Shown here: positions 1 to 12,612 of the stretch, in pieces | Layout: each line of letters begins with the position of its first letter | How positions within the stretch are numbered: position 1 is the first letter of the stretch | Assembly (NCBI GenBank): GCA_030704615.1 | Contig: CM060732.1 | Coordinates: forward strand, 32,159,053-32,223,052 | Direction of reading: 5' to 3' | Length of the DNA stretch: 64,000 bases | Source: Takakia lepidozioides | Lineage: Eukaryota; Streptophyta; Takakiopsida; Takakiales; Takakiaceae | Translations under genes and position numbers: made by a program | The notes under the pieces: generated by a model | Seen by the model: the letters and a program-made list of their open reading frames with translations, nothing else | Told to the model about the DNA's origin: nothing | The model's database searches: none

Positions 1-86
1 AAGTTCTTATATTATTCCTATTATCTTCTAATTTTTGTTATGCTGATACATGATAAATTGATATTATAACAAATATCTGATTTCAG

Positions 87-1210
87 GTGGCTGTGATGAA
101 TGCGGATGGACAAATAGCATTTGACGAAGTTTAATATACGTTTGGTCACGATGATGTTGATGCCATAAGCTCATTTGTAAAGCTCACTTTACTATCATTA
201 GTGATAATGATTTTTAGTGAAAACTCTTGAGCTCACTCCCCACCATTTTGCTCCAGTATCATCAGATATTTTTTGTGGGGACATCTGAATTTCATTTCAC
301 TGCTACATGTACATATGTAAGATTTTTGTAATGCATACAAACAATGAACTTTTGATGTATTTTTTAATTTGAAATTATTCTCATTTATATATTTGTTGTG
401 TGGTGTTAGGCATGAATGGTAACATGACATACAAACGAGCTAAGAACATACATGTGGGTGACTTGATGTGGATCAACATGAATAAGATCAACAATACTAT
501 CGAGCAGTTTATTGTGACGGGTGAGATTACATCTTTTTTTAATTTATGCATATTAATAGTGACAAGCTTTAGTGCTATGTGGGTTGCTCATCACTCCACT
601 GGCTGGGAGCTTGTTGACTATGATTCTACATAATTTGATACAAGTTTCTAGTATATGGTCGATATTACAAATCTCATGCTTGAAAAGTTGTGAGGTGAAT
701 TGGCACTTAAATAAGTCGGTTCACTTGAAGTTTTCTTTTTTCTTTAACCATTGACATTAATAATCCAAAAATTGAGTTGTGGCAGATAGGACGGTGATTG
801 TTAATGTTAGGTTGTACAACCCCTACACTCTAAGTGGAAATATTGTCGTAGATGATGTGGTGGCATCAGTGCATAGCGATTGGTTCTCGATGATTTATTT
901 GACACTATCACAATCACACATTGGCTTCCTACAACTTATCAGGTACATCCAAAACGTCACATGTTCAAGTTATTTATGTATTTAATATTCCAGCACTAGG
1001 ATTTAATATTATCATTAATATTGTGGCTTTGTTCACATAATATGACAGATGGTGCTAGCTCCGGTGCGGATGCTTTATTATTTCTTGGGCAAAAACACAT
1101 ATGCCAAGACTCTATCACTTTGTGTACTCGTATATGGGTGTACCTCAGTTTCTCATTCTACATGGCGGCAAATGTGCAACTATTGGTGGTATGGTTGCTA
1201 CATTTATGTT
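87..1210 (+). pseudogene. Hint (hedgehog-type autoprocessing) domain gene fragment
   Basis: Three or four exon-like blocks translate, in order, into the later parts of a Hint module. Block 1 starts at 87 after TTTCAG and gives VAVMNADGQIAFDEV, a TAA stop at 132-134, then YTFGHDD...SFVKL. Block 2 (about 410-520, GT donor at 521) contains AKNIHVGDLMW. Block 3 (786-942, flanked by AG and GT) contains LYNPYTLSGNIVVDD and VVASVHSDW. Block 4 from 1049 reads MVLAPVRMLYYFLG. Hint domains are self-cleaving modules of hedgehog and intein type; the 'Y-x-P-x-T-x-x-G-x-ivVd-x-v-aS' block is a hallmark of the hedgehog class. The catalytic N-terminus and any secreted N-domain would lie left of the window and are not seen. 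The TAA interrupts the conserved 'deVYaFGH' block, so the copy is either dead or carries a sequence error. The domain call is moderately sure; gene status is not. Confidence 0.55.
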
Positions 1211-1380
1211 AGTCTCTCTTCCGATGCGATTGAACTCAAAATTTTCAGTGTAGAGTGATGACATAAGTTGGTCAATGGAGAAACAATTGGTTATGTGGTG
1301 GCACAGAAGATTGACAATGGTTGACATCCAGCACATATCTACATTTGGCTTTAAAATTAAACCTATTACTACCTGGATGA

Positions 1381-1755
1381 CCTTATGCCCTTGATAACCA
1401 AGCCATCTATTGGATGCTATGTAATAGTAAGGCTAATTCTACGATATCGTGAGTCATAAGACAACTATGTGTCATCTTGATGTTTTCATTGCACCAAAGA
1501 TAAGTGTAAACAGAAACATTATATTTAGTTAAAGTGAAAAATGGTTGAAAAGTGGACCTTATGCCCTTGATAACCAAGCCATCTATTAGATACTACCAGG
1601 GTAGCATGTGCCGTTGGCCCAAGTGTCCAGGGTCATCTAAGTCCAAGTGCAATCCCCTATGTATCAAAGTGCGTTTCCTATGTCGAGGCCCAAATGCAAC
1701 CTTTAGGGTAGCCTTTGCCGTTGGCCCAAGTGTCCAATGTCATCTAAGTAAGTTT
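1381..1755. repeat. Two short direct-repeat pairs
   Basis: A block of about 33 bp beginning CCTTATGCCCTTGATAACC occurs at about 1381 and again at about 1558. A second block containing GCCGTTGGCCCAAGTGTCC occurs at about 1613 and 1711, about 98 bp apart. The sequence between 1260 and 2050 otherwise shows no gene that can be supported. The pairs look like remnants of local duplications. Confidence 0.5.
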
Positions 1756-2051
1756 TTTTCCACATACCCTACCCTTCTGGTTTGCACTACATTCCCTTAC
1801 AATCACGTTGAAAATTCCTGGCAACAACTAGTGTCCATAGTGCATCTTCACAATATCATGTTTCACCATTTTCGACTGACAGCAGCTCCCACTAATCTTG
1901 ATTTGACCATTGGCAATCAATTGGTCACCGAGAGTCCTATCCCTCAAAAAATAATCAGCAAAGATGCTGTTTGAGTCAAACAGCAATTACTTGAAGGGAA
2001 TACCAACAAAAAGCATGGACACACTACTGCACCAAAAGATCAGGGTAAGTT

Positions 2052-2408
2052 ACACTACTGGAGTGAGCCCCTCACAAAGGTAGTGCCCGTGTTCCCAAAC
2101 TGGGCACAAGGTCTATGGCCACAAGGCTACGGCAAGCGAAGTCTTATGAGCACATTGTCTCTCTCGCTCTCTCTCTTTTTCCTCTCTCTCCGAATCCGCT
2201 CAGCATGTACCTTTTCTAATTTTTTCTGTTGATGGCGACAAAGGCCCTAATATTTGATAAGAAAGAAAGAAAGGGAGGGAGGGAGACAGAGAGACTGTGA
2301 TCCTAAGACTTTTTTGCCGTAGCCTTCTAGGCATAGACTCCCCGCCCAGTTTGGGCGGAAATATAAGGACCAAGCGCTACTTTTATGAGGGACTCACTCC
2401 AGTAGTGT
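2052..2408. mobile_element. MITE-like element with long terminal inverted repeats
   Basis: The first about 85 bp (starting ACACTACTGGAGTGAG) reappear in reverse complement at the right end (ending CTCACTCCAGTAGTGT). The arms share the blocks AACTGGGC and AAGGCTACGGC. No coding capacity is visible. The interior holds CT-rich (about 2157-2200) and GAAA/GGGA-rich (about 2262-2295) simple sequence. A further related half, in the same orientation as the right arm, lies at about 2565-2665. No clear target duplication was found, so the exact ends are uncertain. Confidence 0.6.
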
Positions 2409-2891
2409 GATTAATCTTGGTATAAGCAATCTTCCCAGATATCCTCTAGAAAGCCCTTCACGCAAGCATCGATCTGCAGTGTGTGAGCAGCCCAATTGTT
2501 TGACCCCAACAGGGCCAGGGCTTTAGACTCAGGAGAGAGAGAGAGAGAGGGAAAGACATTGTTTGCGGTAGCCTTGTGGCCATAGACCCCATGCCCAATT
2601 TGGGCAGAACAAGAGGCAAGGGGTACTACCTTTGTGAGAGGCACACTCCACTTACCTTGTACAAACAATTAGTTCGGGCTTTCCAGATTTCCTCTGTTGT
2701 GATTGCCAAGTAATTAGACCCAACAATGGGGGGCAGCCTATTGACATGTAGCATCCACGAACACAATTGCGCAACAAGCTCCTAACCTAGGAGCTACTTA
2801 TACCCGGAGAAGAAAATGCCACAGATGACAAAGGTTTGTGTTGAAATCCTCAAAAACACCAGAATTCCAAATTGACGCATGGACATACCTG

Positions 2892-3094
2892 TAGGATAAA
2901 TCAAGCACAAGACCTCTGTACATATGCAGCTCATCCTCGCTATCACTCTCATCCGCCTCGTCAAACAGAAAATTGGCGGCAGGGGATGCTAAAGGTTCTG
3001 TTGTCCAGCCGTCGTTCAGATTTATGGATTGCTTCAAGTTAGAACTAGCCTCCTTCTTTTTGCCTGATTTCCCAGAATTGGAAGAGCTTTTCAT
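2892..3094 (-). CDS. Possible first coding exon, unknown protein
   Basis: Reading on the minus strand from an ATG at 3094 gives a serine/lysine-rich start followed by an acidic stretch (FDEADESDSEDELHMYRG), ending at a good donor (ACAG/GTATGT) at 2892. The composition resembles the disordered N-terminus of a nuclear protein. No downstream exons could be tied to it with confidence; repeats lie where they would be expected (2050-2670). The gene would be divergent from the rhodanese gene, sharing the 3.1-4.09 kb region as promoter. Family not recognised. Confidence 0.25.
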
Positions 3095-3099
3095 ATTTG

Positions 3100-4089
3100 T
3101 ATCTCAATGTTCCATCGTATACAGGTACATCTGGTGTTTTCTCCGAGCCACTCCACCTATCTCTTCCAGAGGAATAGATAACGGCACAGCCAACGTTAAG
3201 CTCTTGTGTGACGTTGCTATGCGCAAACAATGGTTGAGTCTTCATGGCGATTATACCTCTTAAACCACTCTGGTTTGGTGCTGGACTTGGATCGAATTAC
3301 TCATAAATTCATACGAATTCCCTAGAGACGTACCCCAGTGTGGTAGCTCCATCGTCTCATTCTTGATTTGGTTCCGTGCTACGAGCCAAGAGCCAAACTT
3401 GGAAATCGACTCCTGGCAGCAGACACAATCCCAAAGGATCCCGGCAGCAGCAAGGTTGAGGGATGCAAGATTCAAGACGAACTCTAAAGCAAGCGACTCA
3501 ATGCGAGATCAGATGCAGAAACAATAATCCGAGAAGCCAAACGATAGCATGAGGGCTCCAGCAACTCGGAACCGGAGGACTAGAAGCGAGCGAGAGCAGC
3601 GACACGGCTCCCACGGACAACTTTACAAGGTACTATAAATCCTCCCACCACCACCGTTCATTGCCGGTTATACCGGTCACCAGATGGCGTCGTCCGTCTT
3701 AACTAAAACCGTTGCCTGTTTGAAGTTTGGGCAGCATATTCTGCCCGAGAGAGAATTTGAGGGATGCCCGAGACTGCAGGCATTGGCTGTTGTGATATTG
3801 GTGCTGCAATGTCGCGTATCAGCTCGTGCCACGTGCCGGACATATCCATCTTTCGCAGTTTGATTTTTGGTGGGAGAGGGAGACAAGAGCGAAGAGTGCA
3901 GAGTGCAGACAAGCTTGGCGTGCGTGCGGGGAAGCTTCGTTGCGGGAAGAGATCTGCAGAGCTTGTTTGATTGTTGCAAGGGGAGGTTTGGTGGTCAAGA
4001 CTGAAGATTTTTTGTATTGGGGAGCGTGTGCAGAGGCGGTTTGTCGATTGCTAGGAGCTTGAGGAACATTCAATCCCATTGCAGTAGGA
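3100..4089. promoter_or_regulatory. Gene-free region upstream of the rhodanese gene
   Basis: No coding sequence with domain support is seen here on either strand. The part from about 3500 to 3650 is rich in GCGAG/CGAGAG and GC, as expected of a promoter or 5' leader. It separates a possible minus-strand gene from the plus-strand rhodanese start at 4090. No TATA box or specific factor site is claimed. Confidence 0.35.
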
Positions 4090-7000
4090 ATGGCTGTCGC
4101 TGCGTCTACAGTGTCTGCCAGTCAATGTGTTCGTCGGACTACCCTGGCATTGGATCTTCCGCTTGCTCGGGTTGCGACTCGGCCTTCGCTCGTCCCGGCA
4201 AGGTCTCTCAGGTGCCTCTATTTTTTTAATATCTGTCAGCATTCGCGTCCCTACTTGTGTAACTGGTTTCTAACGTGGTGCTGTTATGAAGGTGCTATGA
4301 TGTGATCAAGAAAACTGTGAGGCTTTGGTAGGAGACTATTACGAGGACATGAACATCCCGAATCAGAGAAGGTTCTATCGGCAACAAGAATTAGATGCTC
4401 AAACAGTTGGTGTCATTGCCAAATCCAACTCGATTTTCTCGGGGAGAATGTATTAGGAAATGCTACCGTCATTGCCCGGGAATTCCAAGGCCTCACCTTA
4501 TGGGATTCGAGAAAGCATTCCAATTTCTTAGCTAATTGGCCTTAAAAGTTGATGTGCATTTGAGAACTACATTCCATGAGGGCCATGCTGAATACTTTTG
4601 CGCTATCCTCGAGGGGACACTGCCAAGTTCTGCAGAAACCTGAGACCACTGTGGAAGACGTCCAAGCTCGTTGGATTGGCCTTCCATTACTTCTTCTATA
4701 ACAACTGCAGCAGCAATTTGCAACCGTTGAGCCCCTTTTGTGGTGTACAGAGTCTGGACTTCCTGAGCTATCAGTTGATTTGGGAACACTAGTGTATGGA
4801 GGCCCATGTTCATTATGCACTGTAGGATTGGAGAGGGAATTTTCTTTGTGACAGGATCTCATTAGTTGACAGGTAGATGAAAATCCTTGGGCATCAATCT
4901 GACTTCATTGCCCTACCTTTTCTAGGCGATTTTAAGGAGCTCACACCTGCAGTGGAAGTGGAGTCTTAGCTATGGAACTTTTGTGGACATGATCAACAAT
5001 GTTCTGACAAAGATCTGTGTGCCTGTGAAGGAGATTGTCAGGCATTCACCTGAGACAAAATCAGAGGTATGGAGGAGCGAGGTCTGCACTCTCAGAATCT
5101 CCCACAATAGGTGGCAGTGCACGAGCAGAGGTGCAGTATGTTGATGGGGAAGCAGCGAAAAAACTTGTAACAGAGGAAGGCTTCTCAATCATAGATATCC
5201 GGGATACATCACAGTACAATCGGTCACACATTCCTTCTAGTGCTCACATCCCTCTCTTCATCGACAACACAGACAATGACATTGGTGGGGTTGGTTTCTT
5301 TCTCACAACACTGTTGTGGGTTGAATTTATGGAGCAAAGGCAGTTACAGGATTGTGGTAGAGGTGTGATATGTGATAGTGATATTGGTGGATGTGTCACA
5401 TTATATCCTTTTGAAGTTTCACATGTAAGGTAATGAAGGCGATAAAGCGTTGTCATGATCCACCGAATACTCAGCATGCATCGTGTCTAGATCTGTTCTT
5501 GTTCTACACATTGGGTTTTCCTCAACTGGAGCAATTGTTTGGGCTTCCACATGGCCTGGTGAAGAGTCTGAGAGGTGATGATCTGCCAATGCAGGAACTG
5601 TCATCAACAGGCAGTTACACTTTGGCTTTGCGGGGTTATTCTATGGGGTGGCCTTCACAAAACCCAATCCCGATTTCATTGCTACTGTGGAGAAGCAGTT
5701 CCCAAAGGACAGCAATCTACTGCTTGTGTGCCAGGAGGGCCTAAGGTAGGCTCAGATTTCTTTCTCTCTCAGTCTGTCGGAGGTGTTGTTACTCTAGCCT
5801 GCCCCTCTTTCTACTTGTTTCTCTCATCCTAGTAGCCTGGCAAACAGCATGTTATGAGTACATTCTCTCATCCTAATCTACTTTTTCTGTCCTATAGTTT
5901 GGGTGGTTGGTGATGTGTAAGACTATTTCATTGGTGCACCATACCTCTCTCTTAAGTCTAGCAGAGACTTAGCCAGTGTTTAACAACTGCCATCTGTGAG
6001 CATTACATAGTGCACCTTAGATTAGTTCTGCACAAGCTGTGTTGAATTACCTCTGGTAGTTAAGTGCCTCAATTCTGAGTCTAACTTCCTACTGCTGAAG
6101 GCAAGAGAGCAGGTGGTACATATTGGTCAAAGGGGTGAGTGTTTAACAGCATGATTGGGATGGGCAGGTCAGGGACTGCAGCAGATAAGCTGGAGGAGTC
6201 CGGCTTCCAAAATGTGGCCTACCTGATGAATGGATTGCAGAAGGTTAAACCAGGTGGGTTGGTAGTTGCATTATCTCCGCAGTCCGGCCTTGTATTGTTC
6301 TTCTTGTCCCCGGGTGATTTGTCATTTTCTCGTATGTTCTCATGTAATACATATATTTCCATTAGTGAAATAGCAGGCCTCCATTTCCTGTGAATGGGAG
6401 AACCTGCTTTAATTGGTGAACTCCTTTGCTAAGGCAGGTGTGTGGCGAGGGGTGTAAGAACTGTTGATCGTGCTATGAAGGGCTACAGCTCTAATGGAAC
6501 TCCTTGATTGATGGTCTCCAGCTCACAGAGGCTGCAAGAGGCTCCTTTGGGATGTTTGGCAGTATCAATCTGTAGCCTCGATTATGTTGGAAATTCAGCT
6601 ACAGAAAGTAAGACTACTATAGTGTCTAAACAGCAGAGCAGTTTTAAGGATGGTTTGAGGTCAAATCTCGGAAAGGTCACCACATTGCAAATGTATAAGC
6701 AGCTTTTAGAGATAAGACTCTTACACCTCATTGTTTGATGAGAACAGGAACTTTTGAAAAGGAGGGCCCAAAGGAGTTGGCGGATGCAGGCAAGGCAGGC
6801 CTGGTCACCATTCAGGGCCAATTTTCTATTGTTCTGGGCACCATTCTTATTTGTGAGCGTCCCTTCCTGCCATTGCTGAACATCTGAGTCAGGTTGTTTT
6901 GCATGGACTTCTTGTGCCGGAATTTGAAGATATTGATATTGGTATGTTTCTATACGTTACATGTTATTGTTTATAATGGATGGGGTCTTTTGATGGTTTG

Positions 7001-7200
7001 TGTGCTTTAAACTTGTGAGGTAGGAAATGAAGCCAGATATTGTCATTGTGCTTGTGCCAAAGAGTTCATGAAGGACTGGCATCAGCAACCTACTAAAAAG
7101 TAAGTCGGTTTGTCGTGCTGATTGTATGTGTGCAGTGGCATTTCTCTTTTTGCAATTCTTTCCGGACCAAGCAGAGCAGCTTTTCTTCAGCAATAAATAA
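4090..7200 (+). CDS. STR9: Chloroplast rhodanese-like domain protein, STR9 type
   Basis: Six exons join with matching phases: 4090-4211, 5067-5284, 5595-5745, 6168-6253, 6748-6852 and 7136-7200 (stop TAA), all GT-AG. Exon 1 encodes a Ser/Ala/Arg-rich leader (MAVAASTVSASQCVRR...) typical of a plastid transit peptide. Exons 2-4 give the rhodanese fold: IIDIRDTSQYNRSHIPSS, a middle segment FTKPNPDFIATVEKQFP, the active-site loop LLLVCQEGLRSG with the catalytic Cys, then AADKLEESGFQNVAYL. Exon 5 gives KAGLVTIQGQFSIVLGT and exon 6 a hydrophobic tail ending FFPDQAEQLF, probably one membrane segment. The order and tail match the plant chloroplast protein STR9 (sulfurtransferase/rhodanese-like 9). 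Rhodaneses move sulfane sulfur or bind via the active-site Cys; the substrate of STR9 is not established. The gene looks intact. Confidence 0.88.
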
Positions 7201-8868
7201 GGCTATGCACACCAGCGGGGATCTTGCTCTTATCCTAGCCTTCTATAAGGCTAATCACCACAGCTACCCATTTCTTGTCAAACACTGATCAATCAATCTT
7301 ATCCTCAAGTGAGGCAAGTAATTGCCCTGCTATTCAGTGCCATGCAGGTCACCTCAGATGTGTGGAATATTTGTTCTTGATGGTTGTTACCTGTTCCCTG
7401 TCAACTCTTGCAGCTCTACATTATTTCTTCCTCACCCCTACCTTTGTGATCTGTTCATATGGAGCAGCTTCCACCTATCTACGGTCACTGGCATGAGATT
7501 ATGTTGCAGGATTTTGAAGTTCTCTTGTTCTGATCAGCAAAATTGTTTTGGGTAATGACTGGGCTGGACAGCTTACATGACGATTGAGTGAAAAGAAAGG
7601 CAAGCCCAGTCTTATGCAAAGTGTAGTTTCAGCAAGTCCCGTCACTTAATTGAAGGAAGTAGAAGTCCCAAGCATTTGAAATAACTTGTAACCAGTGATA
7701 CCGAATGTGCATGATAGGGTTTTCATGATCAGCTGAAGGTGGTAGAGTTCAGTACTACTGACGGAAATGAGTAAATGAACACAGCTCGCAGAATGTTGTA
7801 GTCGTCGATGGCCTGTATCCATGTGTGTTTGATGTCTTCACACTTCTTCTCTCTGGAATGTCATATCATCTCTAGGGTTGATAAAATTCAAGAGTTATTA
7901 AGGTTAAAGCCGAAATGCTTCATTGCAATTCCAGTGAAGGTTATCAACCTGGCAAATCTTGGTTTTGAGGAAGCTCAAAAAGCTCTCTCAGAACACTATC
8001 CATAAGGCATACAGTCTATTCCCTGGCAGGAAGGCCTGCTATTTGGCTTGAGGCCCCTGCAGAGGTGGCATATAATCTTATGAAGAGATCGTCATGAATG
8101 TGGGTGGGAAGAACTCCACTTGTTGTTGGTCCGGTGTATAGCTCAGCAACACTCTGCTCCAACTCTAGACTTAAGATATCAGGGTGTGCCTTCCAATGTG
8201 TAGGGATGAAGTGCAGGTGTGCTGTGTGCTCCTAAACCTGTTGAGCTTAGGTGGTAGAATGAAGATGACAAAATGTCGAACTACTCTATTTTAGACATTC
8301 GAGACATTTGTTGTGAGACTCCTATCAAGAGCTCAACTCCTCCCACTTATCTACGTTGTAGTCTGTCCAATAGTAACATATGGTGCCTGCACCGGTTGAC
8401 CTCTGGCCTCTTGCATAATGCTTTGCAAATGAGGTGATTCTGAGTCTTGATAGAACATGTCATTAAATGAAAAAGTTTTCCATGTTTAATTCTAGTGCGT
8501 TTTTAAATGAGATACAATAGTTCCTGAAGTGGTTGTACTCAAAGAACCATTTAGAATACACTTCCATTTTTGGGCCCTCCAAGGTACATTGTTTTTGATT
8601 TGAAAGACAAGTCTACAGGTAGAGTAGCTTCCAATCAAGTCACTTCTTAATGCTACAGGATGCTGAGTTGCAGTGGCTCAGGCAACATGGTGAAGTCAAT
8701 ATTGACTACCAACACTGGCAATGGGACCCCCTTGACCAGGACAATGGTCCCCATATTTTCTATTTGCTATTGCCAAATGAGGTGGGAGATACTGTCCTTC
8801 AACCCCTCCTTCCTCTCAACTTAAGTCGGAATAGTGTTCTCAGTGATTTCTAGCCATGCACTTGTGCC
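7201..8868. other. Intergenic region between two convergent genes
   Basis: This stretch lies between the stop of the rhodanese gene (+) and the stop of the XS/XH gene (-). Short open frames occur, for example 7808-8005 (+) ending FEEAQKALSEHYP, but none has a recognisable domain or a consistent splice partner. The 3' untranslated regions of both genes must lie here. Nothing else can be supported. Confidence 0.4.
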
Positions 8869-11800
8869 TCATGGTCTATTTGTTCTCTTACGCTTCACCC
8901 CTACCCCTTTCACCTTGGTCTCCGTAGATTTTATCACCTCAAATAAGTGCAACAGCATATCCTTCATACTTGCCCTTCGGTTTTTCTCAAAATTCCAAGC
9001 AACTTCAATGACATAGCGGCCACTAGGATTGTACTCCTCCACCTCTGAGAGTGCATCTGTTACAGTTTTGAGGACCTCAGGACCCAAATCTGTTTTCAGC
9101 TTCACAAACCTCTCATCATCATAATTGAAACGGCGCTGCAGAACATCACCAAAGCAGTTTCGTTAAGATGCATTTACAGGCAGAAGAGTGGACATCAAAC
9201 GTTAATGTTTAGGATTTAACAGCTTCACCCTAACATGAGCACAGTAAAAAATGAAACCTGTTCTCGAAAAGAGAGTATCAAAGGGAACATACCTCAAATT
9301 TGCCATTCCCCACTTCTACTGTTTTGTATGGTACAAAATCATGGTCCCTCAAGAGTGTATCCCACTCACTGGTGGCTAACTGCATACAATATTCCCAGCC
9401 ATTTTTGTCGAACTTGTACTTTTGCTGACAGGGAATCTGCCATGGCTGTGTGTTAAGGTCGCCTGCAAGTTTGATTGCTAACTTATTTGCACAGCCATAT
9501 TTTTTCAAAATCTGCAGACATGTGGGCATTTCACATGTGTAAGTTGCAACCCTATTCTGGATCTGCCATCCACCATAGACTGATCAACACAGGAACTAAT
9601 AATGCAGCAGATGCCGATTGGTTCCCCCATGCAGCAGTGCCAGGGGTAACAAAAGTGATTCTTGATGTGAAAACCAAATTTACATGGTTTAAGGGAGTGT
9701 TCACTCACAGTAACAGCCACCTTTCGGGCCTCTTCCAATTCATTGGTGATTTCCCGCTCCTTCGTTGTTAGAACGTTCACCAAGTCGTTTTGATCATCTA
9801 CCTCCTCTTGTGTGGATTTGAGCTGCTCTTCAAGCTCCTGAATTTGTCTTTTGTGTTCTTCAATGTCTTTAACGGCTTCCCTGCCCTTCTCAATCTCCAA
9901 CATCTCAGCAACCCGCTGACTCTCTAGCTCACGCGTTTGTTTGGCAGCCAGTTTCTTCCGTTGCCCTTGCATCTGCATCTCCAACTTCTTGCACTCTTCC
10001 TGCAGTTATTTGTCCGGAAAGAGTTCTAAATCAATGCTAGGATGTGAAGGCCGCTCATAGTCCCATTGGTGCAATCTAGTTGACCAAGTTTTACCTTGGA
10101 GGTTTGCAAGGCCCTACATATGCAACCCTGTCTGGGTAGACCCTTTAATTCTTTGAACAAAGGTTGATATTTGGTGTGATCCACCAGGCTGTTTATTGGA
10201 AGCTGCCCCTAGTGCATACACCCATATGGAGAGGCTAGGAAAGGAAGTGAGACATGAGAGCATACCTCATGCTTCTTTATCAGCTGCTTTTGCTGCATTT
10301 GCTGCTGCTTATGTTTCTCTGCCTGTTGGGTCACCATCTCCAATTTCCTTTGTGCCTACGACAATCGAGCAACCATATAATCCCTCTCATGGCTACAATC
10401 GAGCATCAGGAATGAGCAGGTGAAGAAAGATCGCAAAACATTTAACGGTTGCACGTTTTATGGTAAAATGACTGACCCCACCAAACACATTTTGCCACAC
10501 AAATACGCAAGTTACCTCTTTTCTTTCTGTGGCATGGTGTATTCGCTCAGCCTCATTCTGTTGTTTCATCAGCTTCTCTGTCTCCTGTAGCTGTTCACAC
10601 TGGAGTTCTAGATCCTTCATTTTTCCTTCCAAGGAGCGACGATGCTCCAGCATGGCATGGTTGTGGATCTCTGCAGCCCTCTGAGCTGATGCCTGTAACT
10701 CCATGAGCTCTGTGTAACCCCACACCATGCCATGTTTCAATAAAGTCATGCAGCCCTTGCAACAGTGAGTCCCATAGTTTCTATCTGGTAGAATTTGGTC
10801 TAAGCGAAGCCTGGTTCTGACATGCATTTCTATGGAGACACTGCCAGGAAAGTAAAGTTTTTGACGGTGACCAAGCTGCTGGAGATCTGAGTCACACAAA
10901 CACATGTACAATGAAAAAGGAAAAAATCCAAAGAGATCCACATTGCCACATACCGCCGACAGAACCCTCATTGCAGCTTACTTCTTTTCAAATCGTTTCC
11001 AAAGACTTATATCTCGAGGTTCCACCAATTCAGAATTAAGTACCAGAGAACTTCCAAGGTGTTACTCTGCCTCAATTGTGTTAAGCACCTTCCAAGTCAA
11101 CACTTTGTACAAAAAGAGCTTAAGATCTGGCCAGCACACATTAAGAGCACTCAATTTCTTGTTTCCAATCTAGGCCAAAGGCAGCTGCCTCAAGGCTTAG
11201 CCAGAGATTGTATTTCCTCGGCCACTGCCACTAGAAGGGGTTTATGGTACGTGAACACTGTCTAAGAGAGTGGGATCCTGGTGGCTTAAGCCAGCCACTG
11301 GCTGTGACAGGGAGTCAATTGAACTCTTGAGCTTCTGGTGATTGGAAATATCCAATATTGGGTGGCATGTCTGACTCACCTAGCTTGTGCTTTTGCTCCA
11401 GCGTGGCCTTCTCTCGTTCTGCTTCCAATCGCACATTTTCAACGTCTGTTACAATGTTTTGGAGCTCAACAAATTTTCTGTGAGAAGCCTGTATACGCTC
11501 CTCCCTCTTGTCCACCGCCTCCTTTAGATTCTGACATTGCTGCTGCAGCTTCCTCTCGTTTTCCCTGTTCATCATAGCTGCGCTCTTGAAGTCGCGCTTC
11601 TGCAAATAAGCTGATATCTCCTTGTCACCAAGCTCCACCAGGTCCTGATGAAAGTAACTTGGATTTAATAATGCAATTCCAGTACGTCTTTCTGAATGCA
11701 TTCTAGACAGCCTGAGATCCTTTTGACTTCATGCACTATGGCGACTTCCGGAATGAGCATCCTTCATAGATCTTAAGAGACGAACCTGCTTTGTGACTTG

Positions 11801-12612
11801 CCACCCATAGAGATTTTTATCCCGATTTCTTTGGTTGTCCCTCAACCAGTCCTTGCGACCATGATCAACCTCCATAAAACTTCTCTCAAAAGCTTCGGCA
11901 TCCCTCAAGGCATCCTCATCACTCCCGAATGTAATCAGCGCTTTGCCCATATGGCCATTGCGATCATAAAGTACGACCACAGCATGTGGTTTGTAGTCCT
12001 GGAACAGCAAGTCATGAAGCCTTGAGCCACGGATATGACATCAGACTTGAAGAGAGCTGCCAGTGCCTAGGTAGCTACACAGTATTCTACATCACAAAAC
12101 TGGCGGCGAAAGTAACAAAATCGTTCATGTAAGTCAAGAGAGCCACTACCTTGGGATAGAAATTTTACCTTGAATTTCTCTCTTATCTCAGCATTTCCCG
12201 GACCTGTCCGGAACCCACTCTCTAGCCGTTCACTGTTCTCGATATTCATTAGGATGCCCATCCACGGGTGCACCAGCAAATTCTCCTTCTCTATTCTTCG
12301 GGGCACCCTCTGCAAAAGTCGCACCTCCCGCTCTGCTTGGGGAACAGCCTGCTTGGCAAGGTCCTTCTCTAAGTACCTTTTCAAGGCGCGGTGATTTCCA
12401 GTAGCTTCCGGACCTCTCTTCCCCTTACTCACATCAGTCGCATGTGCGTGTATCTCTTTGTACCGATACTCCTGCTTCTTCTTACCAGGAGAGAATGGGC
12501 ATCTGTAGGTACCATTGGTATTTACCACCCTTTTGTACCCTGCCCGGATATCCTTGAGGGCCTCCACCTCATATTGTTCAATCTCCTCATCAGAGCCCTC
12601 ATCATCAGACAT
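8869..12612 (-). CDS. FDM: XS/XH-domain protein of the FDM/IDN2 family (RNA-directed DNA methylation)
   Basis: Minus-strand exons, start ATG at 12612: 12612-12169, about 12024-11786, 11644-11380, 10709-10516, 10355-10266, 10000-9709, 9511-9293 and 9135-8869 (stop). The first exon has an acidic start, then a zf-XS region (YRCPFSPGKKKQEYRYKEIH...) and the start of the XS domain (HPWMGILMNI). Exon 2 completes XS (VVVLYDRNGHMGKALITF ... HGRKDWL ... LYGW). Exons 3-6 are Glu/Lys/Gln-rich coiled coil. The last two exons form the XH domain (WDTLLRDHDFVPYK and EEYNPSGRYVIEVAWNF). In land plants these proteins bind double-stranded RNA with 5' overhangs and form complexes (IDN2-FDM) needed for siRNA-guided DNA methylation in the nucleus. 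Oddities: the second zf-XS cysteine is Ser (CPFS instead of CPFC), and the exon 1 to exon 2 join does not keep frame with a simple GT-AG pair, so a small exon or a frameshift lies there. The family is sure; whether SGS3-, IDN2- or FDM-like is less so, but the XH domain excludes SGS3. Confidence 0.88.
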
